A stretch of 64,000 nucleotides of DNA from Mycoplasma sp. Bg1 (lineage in GTDB: Bacteria; Bacillota_I; Bacilli_A; Mycoplasmatales; Hepatoplasmataceae), in the NCBI GenBank assembly GCA_001641205.1, contig LSMX01000003.1:248001-312000 (forward strand), in the 5' to 3' direction. The notes beneath the pieces were generated by a model, which made no database searches, was not told where the DNA came from, and saw only the letters and a program-made list of their open reading frames with translations. The position numbers were made by a program, and so were the translations under genes. Within the stretch, counting starts at the first letter, position 1; each line of letters begins with the position of its first letter. Shown in pieces: positions 1-12,026 of this stretch.

Positions 1-439
1 TTTTTTTATAATAAACCTCTTTTATAAGATGCAAAATTGTATATTTTTTAATAACCTCAAAATCATCAAATTTATTTTTTCCAAAGCTAAAATTATTTCC
101 CACCACCACATCAGTAACATTTAAGTTAGTTTTCAAAAATTCTAAAAATGTTTCTCTTGAAAGAGCATAATTTGCAAGTGTAGGATTAAAAATCATTATA
201 TAATTTGGCAAATATTGTTTTAATAAAAATAGACGATCTGAAAAAGAAAAAAAATTATCCTTAGGTCCATTTGGATAAATCATTATAATAAGATCTTTAT
301 TAGTTTGTTTTGCTTCGTGGCAACCTTTTGCAAGTAATTTTTGATGTCCTAAATGAAAAGAGTTAAATTTTCCTAATACAATTATTCGTTCTTTTTTATT
401 ATCAAGTTTATAATTTAAATTAAAATCAAAAATTTCCAT
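1..439 (-). CDS. ribF: FAD synthetase / riboflavin kinase, N-terminal part (runs off window)
   Basis: The N-terminal ~146 residues of the bifunctional RibF, which makes FMN and then FAD in the cytoplasm. Only the FAD-synthetase (nucleotidyltransferase) half is visible. The sequence reads MEIFDFNLN and then contains an FHLGH motif (HxGH class nucleotide-binding signature), followed by YPNGPKDNFFS and VVVGNNFSFGK, which match the family's adenylylation domain. The C-terminal kinase domain lies beyond position 1. The ATG overlaps the truB stop by one base (TAATG), so it is probably translationally coupled. The position after truB is the ancestral Bacillus order (truB-ribC/F). Confidence 0.85.
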   Translation of the reverse strand, partial: MEIFDFNLNYKLDNKKERIIVLGKFNSFHLGHQKLLAKGCHEAKQTNKDLIIMIYPNGPKDNFFSFSDRLFLLKQYLPNYIMIFNPTLANYALSRETFLEFLKTNLNVTDVVVGNNFSFGKNKFDDFEVIKKYTILHLIKEVYYKK

Positions 440-1269
440 TAGTTAATTCTTTTCTTTATTTTGTATTTCCCATTTGGATTTAAACTACAAAATAAGATAA
501 TGTTCTTATTAAAAAAAAGACATTCCTTATTATTATAGGGTAATTTAAGTTCTTGGCCATTTAATAATTTTTTAATTTCTAAATCATTTAACTTAATTTC
601 TTCTAAATTTAATAAAGCATACCCCCCGGAAAAAGGAATAAACTTTTCAGTTGGAGATTGTGCCATTTCTAAAAGAAAAGGGCCTATTTTTGTTCGTTCT
701 AATTCAAGAAGCATTCCTACTGTTTGCATTTTTTTTGCAATGTCTCTTGCAAGGGCACGAATATAAGTTCCATTACTAACAGTAAATTCAATAACAAAAG
801 TATTTTGATTTACTTTTTTTAAAATTTTATAAGCAAAAATTTCTCTTCTAACAGGATTTAGAGAAAATTTCTCATTTTTTCTTGCAAGATCATAGGCACG
901 TTTTCCATCAATTTTAACTGCTGAAAATTGAGGAGGAATTTGTTCAATTGAACCAAGAAAATTATTTTGTAAAATTTCTTCTAATTTAGCTATTGAAAAA
1001 TTAGGAATTTCCTTTTTAGTAATTTCTCCTTCTGGATCTAAAGTTGAAGAAGTTTGACCGAAAATAAATGTCCCCTCATAAGTTTTTGGAAACTTGCTAA
1101 ATTTATCAATTAATCTAGTATCACCATTAGTTGCAATAATTAATAAACCTGTAGCAAAAGGATCAAGAGTTCCGGCATGTCCTGCCTTGACTTTTAACTC
1201 ATATTGAATTTTTGAGGTTATTGCTCGAGAAGTAACTCCCTTAGGTTTATTTATAAGAAAAAAAGGCAT
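439..1269 (-). CDS. truB: tRNA pseudouridine synthase B
   Basis: Makes pseudouridine 55 in the T-loop of tRNAs. 276 aa, within the usual range. The N-terminus MPFFLINKPKGVTSR and the motif GHAGTLDPFATGLL carry the catalytic Asp (in GTLDP); YIRALARDIA follows further on. The gene overlaps rbfA upstream and ribF downstream by one base each (TAATG), a tightly coupled translation-factor operon. Nothing unusual is visible. Confidence 0.95.
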   Translation of the reverse strand: MPFFLINKPKGVTSRAITSKIQYELKVKAGHAGTLDPFATGLLIIATNGDTRLIDKFSKFPKTYEGTFIFGQTSSTLDPEGEITKKEIPNFSIAKLEEILQNNFLGSIEQIPPQFSAVKIDGKRAYDLARKNEKFSLNPVRREIFAYKILKKVNQNTFVIEFTVSNGTYIRALARDIAKKMQTVGMLLELERTKIGPFLLEMAQSPTEKFIPFSGGYALLNLEEIKLNDLEIKKLLNGQELKLPYNNKECLFFNKNIILFCSLNPNGKYKIKKRIN

Positions 1270-1601
1270 TACTCATTTGCCTTTTTGATTATTGCTTCCA
1301 CTTCATTAATTTCTTCAAGTAAGGTATCAATTACAAAAATCAACTTTGGTGTAATTTTAGTTGTAAGTTTTTTTGCAAGTTGAACCCTAATAAAGGGAGC
1401 AGCATTATTTAATACTTGTAAAGATTCATCGGGAAATTCTATAAAAGTAACATATACTTTTGCAACTGAATGATCACGACTCATTTTTACTTCATCTACA
1501 ATTGTTTCTTTTATTAATTCATCATCAACTTCTTGAGAAATAATTTCTGAAAGAAGTAATTGCACTTTACTTTCAAATTGTTTATTTTTAAAATTAGCCA
1601 T
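1269..1601 (-). CDS. rbfA: 30S ribosome-binding factor A
   Basis: 110-aa ribosome-maturation factor that binds the 30S subunit near helix 1 of 16S rRNA. The family pattern is clear: an N-terminal ISQEVDDELI helix region, VKMSRDHSVAKVYVTF (KH-like strand) and a C-terminal TPKLIFVID segment. It lies between infB and truB as in Firmicutes, but YlxP, which normally sits between infB and rbfA, is absent. The RBS region AGTAGGAAAA lies just upstream of the ATG. Confidence 0.92.
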   Translation of the reverse strand: MANFKNKQFESKVQLLLSEIISQEVDDELIKETIVDEVKMSRDHSVAKVYVTFIEFPDESLQVLNNAAPFIRVQLAKKLTTKITPKLIFVIDTLLEEINEVEAIIKKANE

Positions 1602-1634
1602 TTTTCCTACTTTCTTTGCATTTATATTATATTC

Positions 1635-3479
1635 TTATTTTTTGCCCTGTTTAATTAGCTCATAAATCTCTAAAATATCGCCAATTAAAAAATCATTAAA
1701 ATTTTTGATTAAAATTCCACATTCTTTTCCAGAGGTTACCTCTTTAACTTGATCTTTCATCACTCTTAAAGAAGCAATTTCTCCTTCAAAAATTACTTTT
1801 TCATTTCTAAATATTCTTACTAATGAATTTTGGAAAATTTTTCCATCTCGAACAATACAACCAGCAATTTTACCAACTTTAGAAAAAGTAAAAATTTGAA
1901 TAATTTCTGCACTTCCTGTTTTGTTTTCTAAAAAGACATCATCAGCAAGTCCTAAAAGTTTAGTTTCAATATCTTCGAATAATTGATAAATAATATCAAA
2001 AGAAAAGATATTTATTCCTCTTGATTTAATTTGTTGTTCAAGTCTTTGGGGAACTTTTTGGTTAAAAGTATAAATTGAAGCATGAGAAGCATCGGCAAGA
2101 GTAATATCAGTATCAGTTATTTCTCCTACATCTTTTCTTACAATATCAATATCAAATTCATCATTTGCAAAAGAAAGAATTTTTGTTTCAAGAGCTTGAA
2201 GGACTCCAAGTCCATCTGCTTTTAAAATAATATTAAACTGTTTTTTATTATTATCTAACTTAGCAAATAAATCAAGTGCAGAAGGTTTTTCCACTTTTCT
2301 TAGCATATTCATTCTTGCATCATGAATTGTAGAAGCAATTTTATCAGCTTCCTTCAAATCTTTTATTACAACAAATTTTGAACCAACAAGAGGAGCTGCT
2401 CCTAAACCATAAAGTTCAACAGGCATTCCTGGTCCAGCTTCTAGAACTGGATTTCCAAGATCATTATGTAATGCTTTAATTGTTGCTCTAAAATCATCAA
2501 TAATAATTACATCACCTTGTTTAATGGTTCCCATTTGTACCAAAATAGAAACAAGGTTTCCTTTTTGTTTATGTAAATTAGATTCAATTACAGATCCTGC
2601 TCCCAAAATATTAGTAGGAGCTTTAAGATCTAAGATATCAGCTTGAAGAAGTAAAGTATCTAGAAGTTTATCAATGTTTTTTCCCTTAAAAGCACTAATT
2701 TCTACAACCGGAACTTCCCCTCCTAATTCTTCTACTACAACTCCATTTTGTGCTAAATCATCTTTTACTTTAGTGGGGTTTGCTCCTGGCATGTCCATCT
2801 TATTAATTGCAACTACAATTGGAACATTTGCAGCAAGAGCATGATCAATTGATTCCTTAGTTTGCGGCATAATAGAATCATCTGCTGCTACAAGAATAAT
2901 TGCAATATCAGTTACTTTTGAACCATTAGCACGCATCGCTGTAAAAGCAGCATGTCCTGGTGTATCAATAAAGGTCATTTTTTGACCTTGATGTTCAATT
3001 TGATAGGCCCCAATTGTTTGGGTAATTCCTCCTGCTTCCTTTGCAGTCAAATTAGATTTACGAATTACATCAAGTAAAGTAGTTTTCCCATGATCAACAT
3101 GACCCATAATGGTAAAAACGGGAGTTCTTTTTTGAATATGTGCTTCTTTTGGTCAATCAGTTTTTTTACGGAGTAATTTAGTAATTTTTATAACAACATT
3201 TTCTGCAGAAACATCATCTACTTTTTCAAAATCAAAATTTTTATGCAATGCAATTTCTGCAACCTGTTCATCATCAAGAATATGGTCAACGCCCTTAGTA
3301 ATTCCTAAAAATAGAGCTAAATTATTGGGATTTTCATGAATTAATTCTGCAACTTCATAAAGTCTTGTGTCTGTTCCAAAATAAAGTTTATTTTTTTCAA
3401 ATCTTAATTTATCAACAAAAAAATCTGAAAGTTTAAACTCAATTCGATGATCATTTTTTTTATTTATCTTTTTTGCCAT
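1635..3479 (-). CDS. infB: Translation initiation factor IF-2
   Basis: 614-aa GTPase that places initiator tRNA on the ribosome. A short N-terminal region (about residues 1-120) replaces the long Ala/Lys-rich domains of larger IF-2s. The G domain follows with GHVDHGKT (about 126-133), GGITQT, DTPGH, NKMD and SAFKG, then the C-terminal barrels. One UGA-Trp near residue 109 would split the gene under the standard code. The start MAKKINKK overlaps the end of ylxR by 20 nt, implying coupling. Confidence 0.97.
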
Positions 3480-3738
3480 CTTTTTTTTCCTCCTTTAAAA
3501 ATAGTTCTAAATCTGCAATTACAGCAAGTGATGCTTTTCTGCGATTTAGTTCTTTTTCAAGTGTGCGTTTTTTTAAAACACTTGCTAGTGAATCTTGATG
3601 AACATATATTCCCCGTCCCTCAATATTTCCTTCTTTATCAATTTTTGAACTTTTATCTTTGGTAATTACTATTCTAATTAGTTCTTTCTGGGGATATCTT
3701 TTCCCAGAACCAATATCTTTTCTATAAGTCCTCTCCAC
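3460..3738 (-). CDS. ylxR: YlxR-family RNA-binding protein
   Basis: Small basic protein (about 92 aa) of the YlxR/DUF448 family, found next to nusA in Firmicutes and implicated in RNA binding; precise role unsettled. The visible signature is RTYRKDIGSGKRYPQKELIRIV, then GRGIYVHQD and a basic C-terminus. No ATG lies at the expected place. I chose the GTG at 3738 because GAGGGTGA sits about 7 nt upstream; an ATG further upstream (3765) would add nine residues. It overlaps nusA at its start and infB at its end. Confidence 0.82.
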   Translation of the reverse strand: MERTYRKDIGSGKRYPQKELIRIVITKDKSSKIDKEGNIEGRGIYVHQDSLASVLKKRTLEKELNRRKASLAVIADLELFLKEEKKDGKKDK

Positions 3739-5101
3739 TATCGTCACCCTCAAAGTAATCATCATTACGATCTTCTTCTGCCGTTTTTTCTTCTGCAGCA
3801 GTTAATTCATCTTCTGATGGAGTATAAATATTAAACCCTTCAATGTTAAAATCAACTTGGAAATCATCAAGATCATCTGCTTTAAATTCCATTTCTTCAG
3901 TCATATCAATTACTGAAGTAAATTCATCTGAATTAAATGTTTGATTTTGTGTATTTATTGTTCTGAATTTTGAAGGTTGTTTTACTTCTTTATAATCAAT
4001 TCCTTCAGCTTTTGCAGTTTCAATAGTTTTAATATCAAGTTTTACTCCTGTTAAGATAGCAGCCAACTTCACATTAATTCCTTTTTTACCTAATGTTGGA
4101 AGAAATTGATCTTGTTCTACTACAATAACTGCTTCCTTACGATCTTCTGGACGAAGTCTTGGTTTTCAACATATTCCAGTAATTTTTGCAGGGAGAACTG
4201 CTCCAGCAATATATTCTTCTAAATCATCAGAGTATTTTATGATATCAATTCTTTCCCCTTTTAATTCATCAATAATTGGTTTAATTTTTTGACCTTTAAT
4301 TCCAATAATAGAACCAACAGGATCAACTTCAGTAAGTGAACTTGAAACTGCAACTTTAGTTTTATGGCCTACTTCTCTTGAAATTTTTTCAATTTGAACA
4401 ATTCCATCAATTACATCATCAATTTCTTGTTCTAAAAGAGCTTTAATAAATTTTGTTGTTGCTCTTGAACCGATAATTTGAGCATCTTTTGCTTCTTTTT
4501 CAATTTCTAAAACACAAATTTTAACCATATCACCCATTACAAAATGATCTCTTGGAGATAATTCTTGGGCAGGAGCAAAAATTGAAACTCCATCTTTATC
4601 AAAGATAACATAGCCTTTTTCTTTACTAATTCTTGTTACTTTTGCTGTAATTAAAGTATCTTTTTTATCAATGAATTGATCATAGATTTTATGTTTTTCT
4701 GATTCTCTTATTTTTTGTTGAAATAACTGTTTAATATGTTGCAATTTAGTATAAGCAACATCAGCAAAATCAATTGTTTGAACATAAGTATCTCCAACTT
4801 TTAATCCTTCATCTATGACCTTTTTATCATCAACTGCAATATGAATTAAACGATTTTCAAGTTCTACTTCTTTTACAACTTCATAACTAATTTTTATACT
4901 GATTTCCCCAGTTTCTAAATCAACTAATGCTGTAACATTAGCTTCAGGAATTGGGTTTTCAGTATCAAAATTTTTATCTCTTTGAAATGCTTTTACAAAA
5001 ACATCTTCTAAAAAACTTTTAATCTCATTGTTGTTTAAATCTTTTTTCTTTCCTAAATTTTCAAAAAGCGAAATCAACAACTTTGGATCTTCTTTATTCA
5101 T
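3722..5101 (-). CDS. nusA: Transcription termination/antitermination protein NusA
   Basis: 459 aa. Binds RNA polymerase and nascent RNA to modulate pausing and termination. Visible parts are an N-terminal RNAP-binding domain, an S1 domain (ITAKVTRISKEKGYVIF, about residues 130-200), and two KH domains (VDPVGSIIGIKGQKIK; then VKLAAILTGVKLDIK). A strongly acidic C-terminal tail of about 75 residues (EEDRNDDYFEGDDSGEDL at the end) is longer than in Bacillus. One UGA-Trp lies at 4163-4165. The RBS AAAAAAGGAG precedes the ATG. rimP, normally just upstream, is absent. Confidence 0.95.
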
Positions 5102-5120
5102 AATTCTCCTTTTTTCAAAA

Positions 5121-5147
5121 GAAGAGAGGACATGCGTCCCCTTCTTC
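5121..5147 (-). terminator. Hairpin in nusA leader (terminator or attenuator)
   Basis: In the minus-sense RNA, GAAGA and GGGGAC pair with GTCCTC and TCTTC around a GCAT loop (one bulge, one G-U pair). A short TTTTG follows, then the nusA RBS. It lies between the polC stop (5202) and nusA ATG (5101), downstream of a -10 box, so it would be inside the nusA leader. It could end polC transcripts or attenuate the nusA-infB operon; the U-run is weak. Confidence 0.45.
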
Positions 5148-5170
5148 CTTTCTATAATTCATGTACTTAA

Positions 5171-5176
5171 ATTATA
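5171..5176 (-). promoter_or_regulatory. -10 box of the nusA-infB operon
   Basis: TATAAT preceded by TGTG (extended -10 character) in minus sense, with the expected start near 5164, about 63 nt upstream of the nusA ATG. No good -35 was seen. Inferred from sequence only. Confidence 0.5.
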
Positions 5177-5201
5177 CACATAACATAATAATTAGATTTG
5201 G

Positions 5202-8200
5202 TTATTCAAAACTAAATTTTAATTGATTTTCATTTTCAATTTCACCCAAAATTTTTAATAACCCTAAATCAATAAATTTTGTTTTAATAGTTCCATTTAA
5301 AAAGGAAGTTCGATTCATAAAATCAAGAATAGTCTCAAACATTCGTTCATCTCTTGTTTCAACTAATTTTGAAGCTACTGCACTTCCAAAACCTTCAATA
5401 ATTGTAAAAGGAGGAATTAACATTTTATTTTCTTTCTCTACAAGTCAATAATTTGTTCTTGATTTTTCTAAAGAAAGGGGAGCAATTTTGTATCCTCTTG
5501 AAAGCATTTCTAAAACAATATCATAAGTTCCAGAGATATTTCTTTCCCTTTCACTTGCTTCTCTTCCTTTCTTTTTGACTTGTTCTTGATAAGATTTAAT
5601 TATTTCTGGGTTTTCAAAAAGAGTGTCTAAATCTCATTCTGTATCTCTTTTTGTAAAAAAGGTTGCATAGTATTCAAGGGGGTAATTAATTTTGTACCAA
5701 GCAATTCGATAAGCCATCATAACATAGGCTACAGCATGAGCTTTTGGAAACATATATTTAATTTTTTTACATGATTCAATATACCACTGTGGAACATTAT
5801 GTTTGGACATAATTTGTTCTTGATCCTCTGTAATTGATTTTCCTTTTCTTACTTGTTCCATAATTATAAAAGCTTCCGTAGAATTTATTTTTTTAGCAAT
5901 TAAATAAACCATAATATCATCACGCACAGAAATTACTTCAGAAAGAACTGCTTCTTTTTTATCAATTACATCCTTTGCATTTTTAATTCAAACATCAGTT
6001 CCATGAGAAAGTCCAGAAATACGGACTAGGTCAGAAAAAGATTGTGGTTTTGCATCGCGGACAAGCCCACGAACAAAAGAAGTTCCAAATTCAGGAAGTC
6101 CAATAATTCCCAAATCTTCTCCCGTATAATTTTTTATAATATTTAAAACTTGATTATTTTTAAATAAAGAAATAACTTCTTTATCATTCATTGGAATAGA
6201 ATGGGGGTCAACTTTTGTTAAATTTTGAAGCATTCTAATTGAGGAGGGATCAAGATGCCCTAAAAAATCTAATTTTAAAATATTATCATGAAAGGAATGA
6301 TAATCAAAGTGAGTTGTAATTCAATCACTAGTATCATCATTTCCTGGATAATTTACTGGGGTAAAATCTTCTACATCAAATTGACTAGGAATTACAATTA
6401 GACCACCAGGATGTTGGCCAGTTGTTCTTTTAACTCCAGCTGCTCGATAAGCTAAATAATTAATGTCTGCAGGAGTAAAATCTCCTTCTCTGCCCATTTG
6501 TTCAATATATTTTCGTACATATCCAAAAGCAGTTTTATTTGCAACAGTTGAAATTGTTCCTGCGCGAAAAACATTTTTTTCTCCTAGGGTTTTTTTGATA
6601 AATTGATGAATATTACCTTGGTGTTCTCTTGAAAAATTTAAATCAATATCAGGAACCTTATCAGCATTAAAACCTAAAAAGGTTTCAAAGGGGATATTTT
6701 GTCCCTCACCACGCATGATTGCTCCACACTTAGGACATTTTTTATCAACAAGATCAAATCCACTATCTGTCCCTCCGGTAAATTCATGATATTGACATTT
6801 ACCACAAAGATAATGAGCAGGGAGAGGATTTACTTCAGTAATTTCTGAAAGAGTTGCTGCAATTGAAGAACCGACTGAACCACGAGAACCAACTAAATAA
6901 CCATCTTCAAGTGATTTTCTAACAGCAATTGAAGAAAGATAATAAATAATTCCAAACCCGTGTTTTATTATTGCATGCATTTCTTGATCAATTCGTTTTT
7001 GAATTAAAGGGTTTACTTTTTCTCCATAAAGTTTTTTAGTATTTTTTTTTACTAACTCAGAAAATTCTTCAACTGCTCCAGGAAGTTCTGGAGTATAAAG
7101 TTTATCTTTTAAAGGTTGGCACTGATCAATTTGATCTGCTAATTTAATTGAATTATCAATTACAATTTCTTTTGCAACCTTTTCTCCTAAAATAGGAATA
7201 AATTCATTTTCCATTTCTGTAGTAGATTTTAAATTTTGATCAGGATTTATAGCACGGGGATTTTTTCAACTATAAAGCGGATGTCTTGAATTTTTTAACC
7301 CAGGACTTCCAATATAAATATCTCTTATTAATTTATCTTCTGGCTTTGCATAATGAACATCACCTGTTGCAACCACCATTACATTATTTTCTTTTCCTAA
7401 CATTACTAATTTTTTAATAAAAAATTCAACTTCTTTTTTTGTATAGGCACCTCTTGTTACTAAAAAATCATAAACACTTGGGGGAAAAACTTCAATATAG
7501 TCATAAAATTTAACAAATTTTGAAAGATTTTTTGAATCATAAAGCATTGCTTCAAAAAGCATTCCTTTTGTGCATCCAGAACCAAGTAGTAAATTTTTAC
7601 GATTTTCTGGTTTTAAAATTTCACTCAATGGTAAATTAGGTTGTTTTTTCCGAATATTTTTATTAAAAAAAGTTGTATTTGCTGCAGAAACTAATTGATA
7701 AAGCGTTTTTAATCCTGCCTGATTTTTTGCAAGGACAGTAAAATGATTTCTAAAAATAAAATCTTTTATTGGAATATTAGGGTCATTTAATTGCTCAAGA
7801 TTACGAATATCAAGTTGAAAAACTTTTTGTAATAAGTTTTCAAAAGTTTTCGCAAGGACTTCAGCATCATAATCGGCACGATGGGCAATTTGTTCATCAT
7901 AATTAATAAATTCATTTCTTGCGAGGGTTCCTAGACGATGATTTTTTGCTCTTGGATGAACTAGCCAAGAAATTTTCATTGAATCAATTACTGGATTTTT
8001 TAATTCTCCAAAACCACACCGGCGGTAAAAAGAACTAAGAAAACTATAATCAAATGTTGCATTGTGAGCGACAATAATATCATCTCCAAAAAAAGTTATA
8101 ATTTTTGGCAAGGCCTCTTTAATTGAAATTGCATTTTCTACCATCTCATTTGTAATTCCAGTTAAATTTGTAGTAAATTTACTAATTGGTTTTTGTGGTT

Positions 8201-9491
8201 TAATAAAAATTTGTAAACGTTCAATTACATTTCCATCTTTAACTTTAACTCCTCCAAATTCAATAATTTCACTAACAAGTGGAGAAAGAGAGGTGGTTTC
8301 TAAATCAAAAAAAATCATTTCTGCATTAAGTAAAGATTGACTTCTTGGGTTAATTACTATTTTAGTATATAAATCATCATAAACATCAAATTCAGTTCCA
8401 AAAATAACTTTAAAATCCTTACTTATTGCATGAGCTCCATCAGGATGAGCTTGAACAGAATTATGGTCTACTATTGCAATAGTATCAATTCCAAAATCTT
8501 TTGCAATTGCTTTATAATCTTTTATTTCATTTACACCATCCATTGTGGACATTTTAGTATGAACATGCAGTTCTTTTCTTTTAATAGGAGCTTTATCATC
8601 TTGATAAATAACTTCAACATCTTTTTTTTCTAGAAATTGATATTTAAAATTTGAAGTTATTTCCATTGCATGAGTATAGTTATTATATTTATAAATTCCA
8701 TACATTCTTACATAAGAACCTATATTTATATCATTAAAATCTGTTTTAGATCCAAAAGCAGTTATGTTTACTGCTTGATTTCCTTTTACAAGTGCAAACT
8801 TATGAATATAATTATTTTCTCTTCTGGTTTGCTTACTTTCTCTTCAATAAACTTTTCCCTCAAAATAAATATTTTCTTGATCTCGTAAATCTAAAGGTTT
8901 TACAAGTTTTGTTCCTTCATAAGTTTTTTTTACATTAATATTATTATTAATCAAAGAATCTTTAAGAATATCTTGGGTGTGTTTTAAGACCATTTCTTTT
9001 TTCTTTTGAATTAATTCTTTATCTAAAATAATTTTAAAATTTTTATTAATTAAAGAAAAATGATGCAATAAAACGTTCATTTTCTTTTCAATATGAAAGA
9101 TTTTATTAAATAATAATTCATTTGAAATTTTTAAATAATAAAAATCATTTTCTTCTATAAGATTGATATTTGCAAAATTTAAATCAGAAATTAAAAAATC
9201 TAAAATAGTTGTTAAAAATTCATATATTTCATATATTTCATGCTCAACTTGATAATTTTGAATATAAAAATTAGAAATGTTAAATTGAAAAGGAGAAAAT
9301 AAATTTGGTTTTGATAATGAAGAGCAAAGATTTTTGATATCTTCTGGAGTTAAAATTTCATCATTTACATTAACATAAACTCTAATAGCGGGCTGTTCGT
9401 TATAAATGAAATAAACCGCCTTTGCTAAAGACAGTTTATTTTTTGTTTGTTTTGGTAAATTTAAAAATTCAAAAAAAGTTTCTTTGCTCAT
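5202..9491 (-). CDS. polC: DNA polymerase III alpha subunit, PolC type
   Basis: 1429 aa, normal PolC length; replicative polymerase with built-in proofreading. Order: N-terminal domain (about 1-270), first PHP part (KELHVHT near 305 and IVDHN), inserted 3'-5' exonuclease (FFDLETTSL near 393, VAHNATFDYSFL, HRADYDAEVL; all catalytic acidic residues present), remaining PHP (VVATGDVHY), then polymerase with a zinc knuckle (CGKC...CPKC, about 895-930) and the catalytic PDIDLNFS (near 947). Six UGA-Trp codons fragment it under the standard code. No RBS; TATAAT lies 9 nt before the ATG, suggesting a leaderless message. Confidence 0.97.
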
Positions 9492-9500
9492 AATTAAATA

Positions 9501-9506
9501 ATTATA
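9501..9506 (-). promoter_or_regulatory. -10 box 9 nt upstream of polC ATG (leaderless candidate)
   Basis: TATAAT in minus sense with exactly 9 nt between it and the polC ATG at 9491, and no Shine-Dalgarno. With a start about 7 nt after the -10, the mRNA would begin at or within about 3 nt of the ATG. Confidence 0.5.
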
Positions 9507-9544
9507 TATAAAATAAAATAATAAATTTGTTTAATTTTAGTAAA

Positions 9545-11059
9545 TTAGAGTCCAAAAAGAATTCCGCCAATAATAACAATAAAGAATAAAGCCATTCCAA
9601 TCTTAAAGACAAGAGCAGTTGTTTTTTGGGAAACTTTTTTCTTTTTAATTCCTTCATATGAATATGCAAATGCATGTCAACCATCAAGAGGTGGAAAAGG
9701 TAAAATATTGAAAACAATCATTAGATAAGACATTCAAACAAGCATTACAAAGGTTATATTTCCTCATCAAAGTCCAGAAGTAGCAGTATAAATTGAATTA
9801 TTATTTGCATACATATGAGGATTTCCTTGATCAATTACTAATCCAAAAGTAAGAATATCAAATAGAACAACAAATCCTTTTCCTAGATAAATAAATGAAT
9901 CTTCAAGAGAAAGATAAATTGATTTACCAAATCCCATTGTTTCATAATCATCAATTACTCCAAAGTAAAGAGATGGAATGGGGGTGGCCATATTACCACT
10001 ACTTGTTGCAATGGGAATTACAATAGAACTTTTAATATACTCGGTTGTAGGCTTATCTATTGATGGCTTAATTAAGCTTTCATTAGTTGAATCAGAAGAA
10101 GAAAGTACTGAATCCTTTGAAAACAATCAATATGAATATTTATTTGTTGAATTGCCTTCTTTATCCAATTTTTCATATTTTACTAAGTAATCAAATTTTA
10201 TTTTTTGCCCGGGACCTCATTGAAAATTACCAGCAGTTGAAGAAACTTTTTCTGTTTCGGTATAAGTTAAAGTTGTTTCTTCTTTATCTAAAGAAACATA
10301 AGAAATATTTGTTATTTGATAAGAATTAGCTCAAACACTTCAACCATCACCACTAGTTTCTAGTTTATTTTCTTCTTCTATTTCATTCATAATTGCATCA
10401 TAATATGCATCACCACTATTTTGATCAGTTTCAGCTGTTTTTGAATAAAGTGGATAAGATTTTTTATCTTCTGTAGTTTTGTGGAAAGGTAGGAGATTAG
10501 GTATCACTTCATAATCAGCATCTTTTCTGGAATCAACATATGTGGTTTCACTTAAAGTAACAGCTCTTGGGAGAATATACATTGTATTATCATCCATTTT
10601 TTTTCCAGCAGAAGCATAAGTTACAAAAAGAATTGCTCAAAGCATAAAGAAATTCATGATTAATCCCATAAGAGAAAATCATACTTTTCTTGGAGCGCTA
10701 ACTTTATCTATTGTTGGTTTTTCTAATCAATCAATACTTTTATCAAAACCTTTAAGCTGTTTTGTTAAGGTTACTGCTTGTTGAGGAGTAAGCTCCATAG
10801 TTTTTAATTTTTCTAAACTTTGTACAATGTCATCACTTAAAACAGCAACATATCCACCGAAAGGTAATATTCGAATAGAATAAGTTGTATCACCAACTTT
10901 TTTTTGATAAAGTGCTGGTCCAAAACCAACAGCAAATTCTACTACAGTTGCATTATTAAATTTTGCAACCATAAAATGACCTAGTTCATGAACAAAGGTC
11001 ATAACTTCTACTAGAGCAGTAAATATACAGATGATACCAAGAATTATTAAAAAAGTCAT
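9545..11059 (-). CDS. rseP: RseP-type site-2 (intramembrane) zinc metalloprotease
   Basis: 504-aa membrane protease of the M50 family (RseP/RasP). The first TM helix carries the HELGHF zinc motif at residues 24-29 (HExxH). A long extracytoplasmic region of low similarity follows, in the position of PDZ domains. The C-terminal TM part has NILPFPPLDG, the family's third zinc-ligand motif (LDG). Several UGA-Trp codons are present. The gene follows cdsA and precedes polC, as in Bacillus (rasP-proS-polC) but without proS. The substrate in this organism is unknown. Confidence 0.9.
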
Positions 11060-11065
11060 TTTATT

Positions 11066-12022
11066 TTATTGTGGTGTAATAGTTGAAAACAATAATAGAA
11101 GTAGTGTTCCTGTTGAGAAAGCTACAATATGCGAATCAATCCTATCCAACATTCCTCCATGTCCTGGAAGTAAATTAGAATAGTCTTTCTTATTATACAA
11201 TCTTTTAATTTTAGAAAAGAGCAAATCCCCAAAAGGAGCAATTAAAGCTACAATAACTGCAGTTATTACAAATGTAAAACTAGTAACTCTTTTTTGATCT
11301 TGATCCAAAAGGAAACTTAAAACTTCATTATTACCAAAAGCACAAGAATAAATAAGTGCTCAAATTATTCCAAGACCAATTCCAAAGATATATCCAATTT
11401 CAAAACCTTCCTTAGTTTTATTTGGAGAAGTTTTTGGAAAAACAGGAGTTTTTCCAAATTTCTTGCCCCCCAAATAAGCGAAGGTATCAGTAAAAATAGC
11501 AATTAAAATAAACATAAAGGTTACTGGTCAACCTCAATTAGTATTTATATAAAAGAGAGAAAGAAAGAAAACTGCAAGTAAAAAGAGAACCCCAATATAA
11601 ACAAATCAATTGTTTCATTTTTCTTTATAAAAATAACAAATAACTCCATTTACTAAAACAATTATTAAAAGAAATCCAAAATAAATTCCTATATTAATAT
11701 GTTCACTACCAAGCAAAAGACTTAAACTATATCAAAGGTAAAGCGTTCCTATAAGAATTTCATTTGTAGTAAAAAAAGTTAAAGTTTTATTTAAGTTTTC
11801 CTTTTTTGGAAAAATAAAATTAGTAATTTCATAAATACCATAAATAAGTCCAATTGCCAAAATTGCTAAAAAGAAATATTGATAATCCAAAACTCAATTT
11901 ATTTTTGTGGAATCTAATCCTCCAAGAATAATAAAGGGAACTATAAACAAAAGAATTAACAATGATGTTAATCCTCGATAATTTTGTGCTTTAAAAATTT
12001 TTGCTTTTAAATTAGCATTCAT
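11066..12022 (-). CDS. cdsA: Phosphatidate cytidylyltransferase
   Basis: 318-aa polytopic membrane enzyme making CDP-diacylglycerol from phosphatidic acid and CTP. About eight hydrophobic segments are present, and the C-terminal family signature region is recognisable (APFGDLLFSKIKR, then LLPGHGGMLDRIDS with conserved acidic residues). It starts 4 nt from the frr stop with no clear RBS, so it is probably translated by coupling. uppS, normally between frr and cdsA, is missing, as expected in a cell without peptidoglycan. Confidence 0.92.
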
Positions 12023-12026
12023 TTTA

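Noticed and set aside
8430..8888. Plus-strand reading frames opposite polC
   Set aside because: They lie wholly inside the well-supported polC frame, have no RBS and are low-complexity; shadows of the real gene.
5202..9491. Apparent frameshifts or pseudogene in polC
   Set aside because: All breaks are in-frame TGA codons; with UGA as Trp one continuous 1429-aa frame results.
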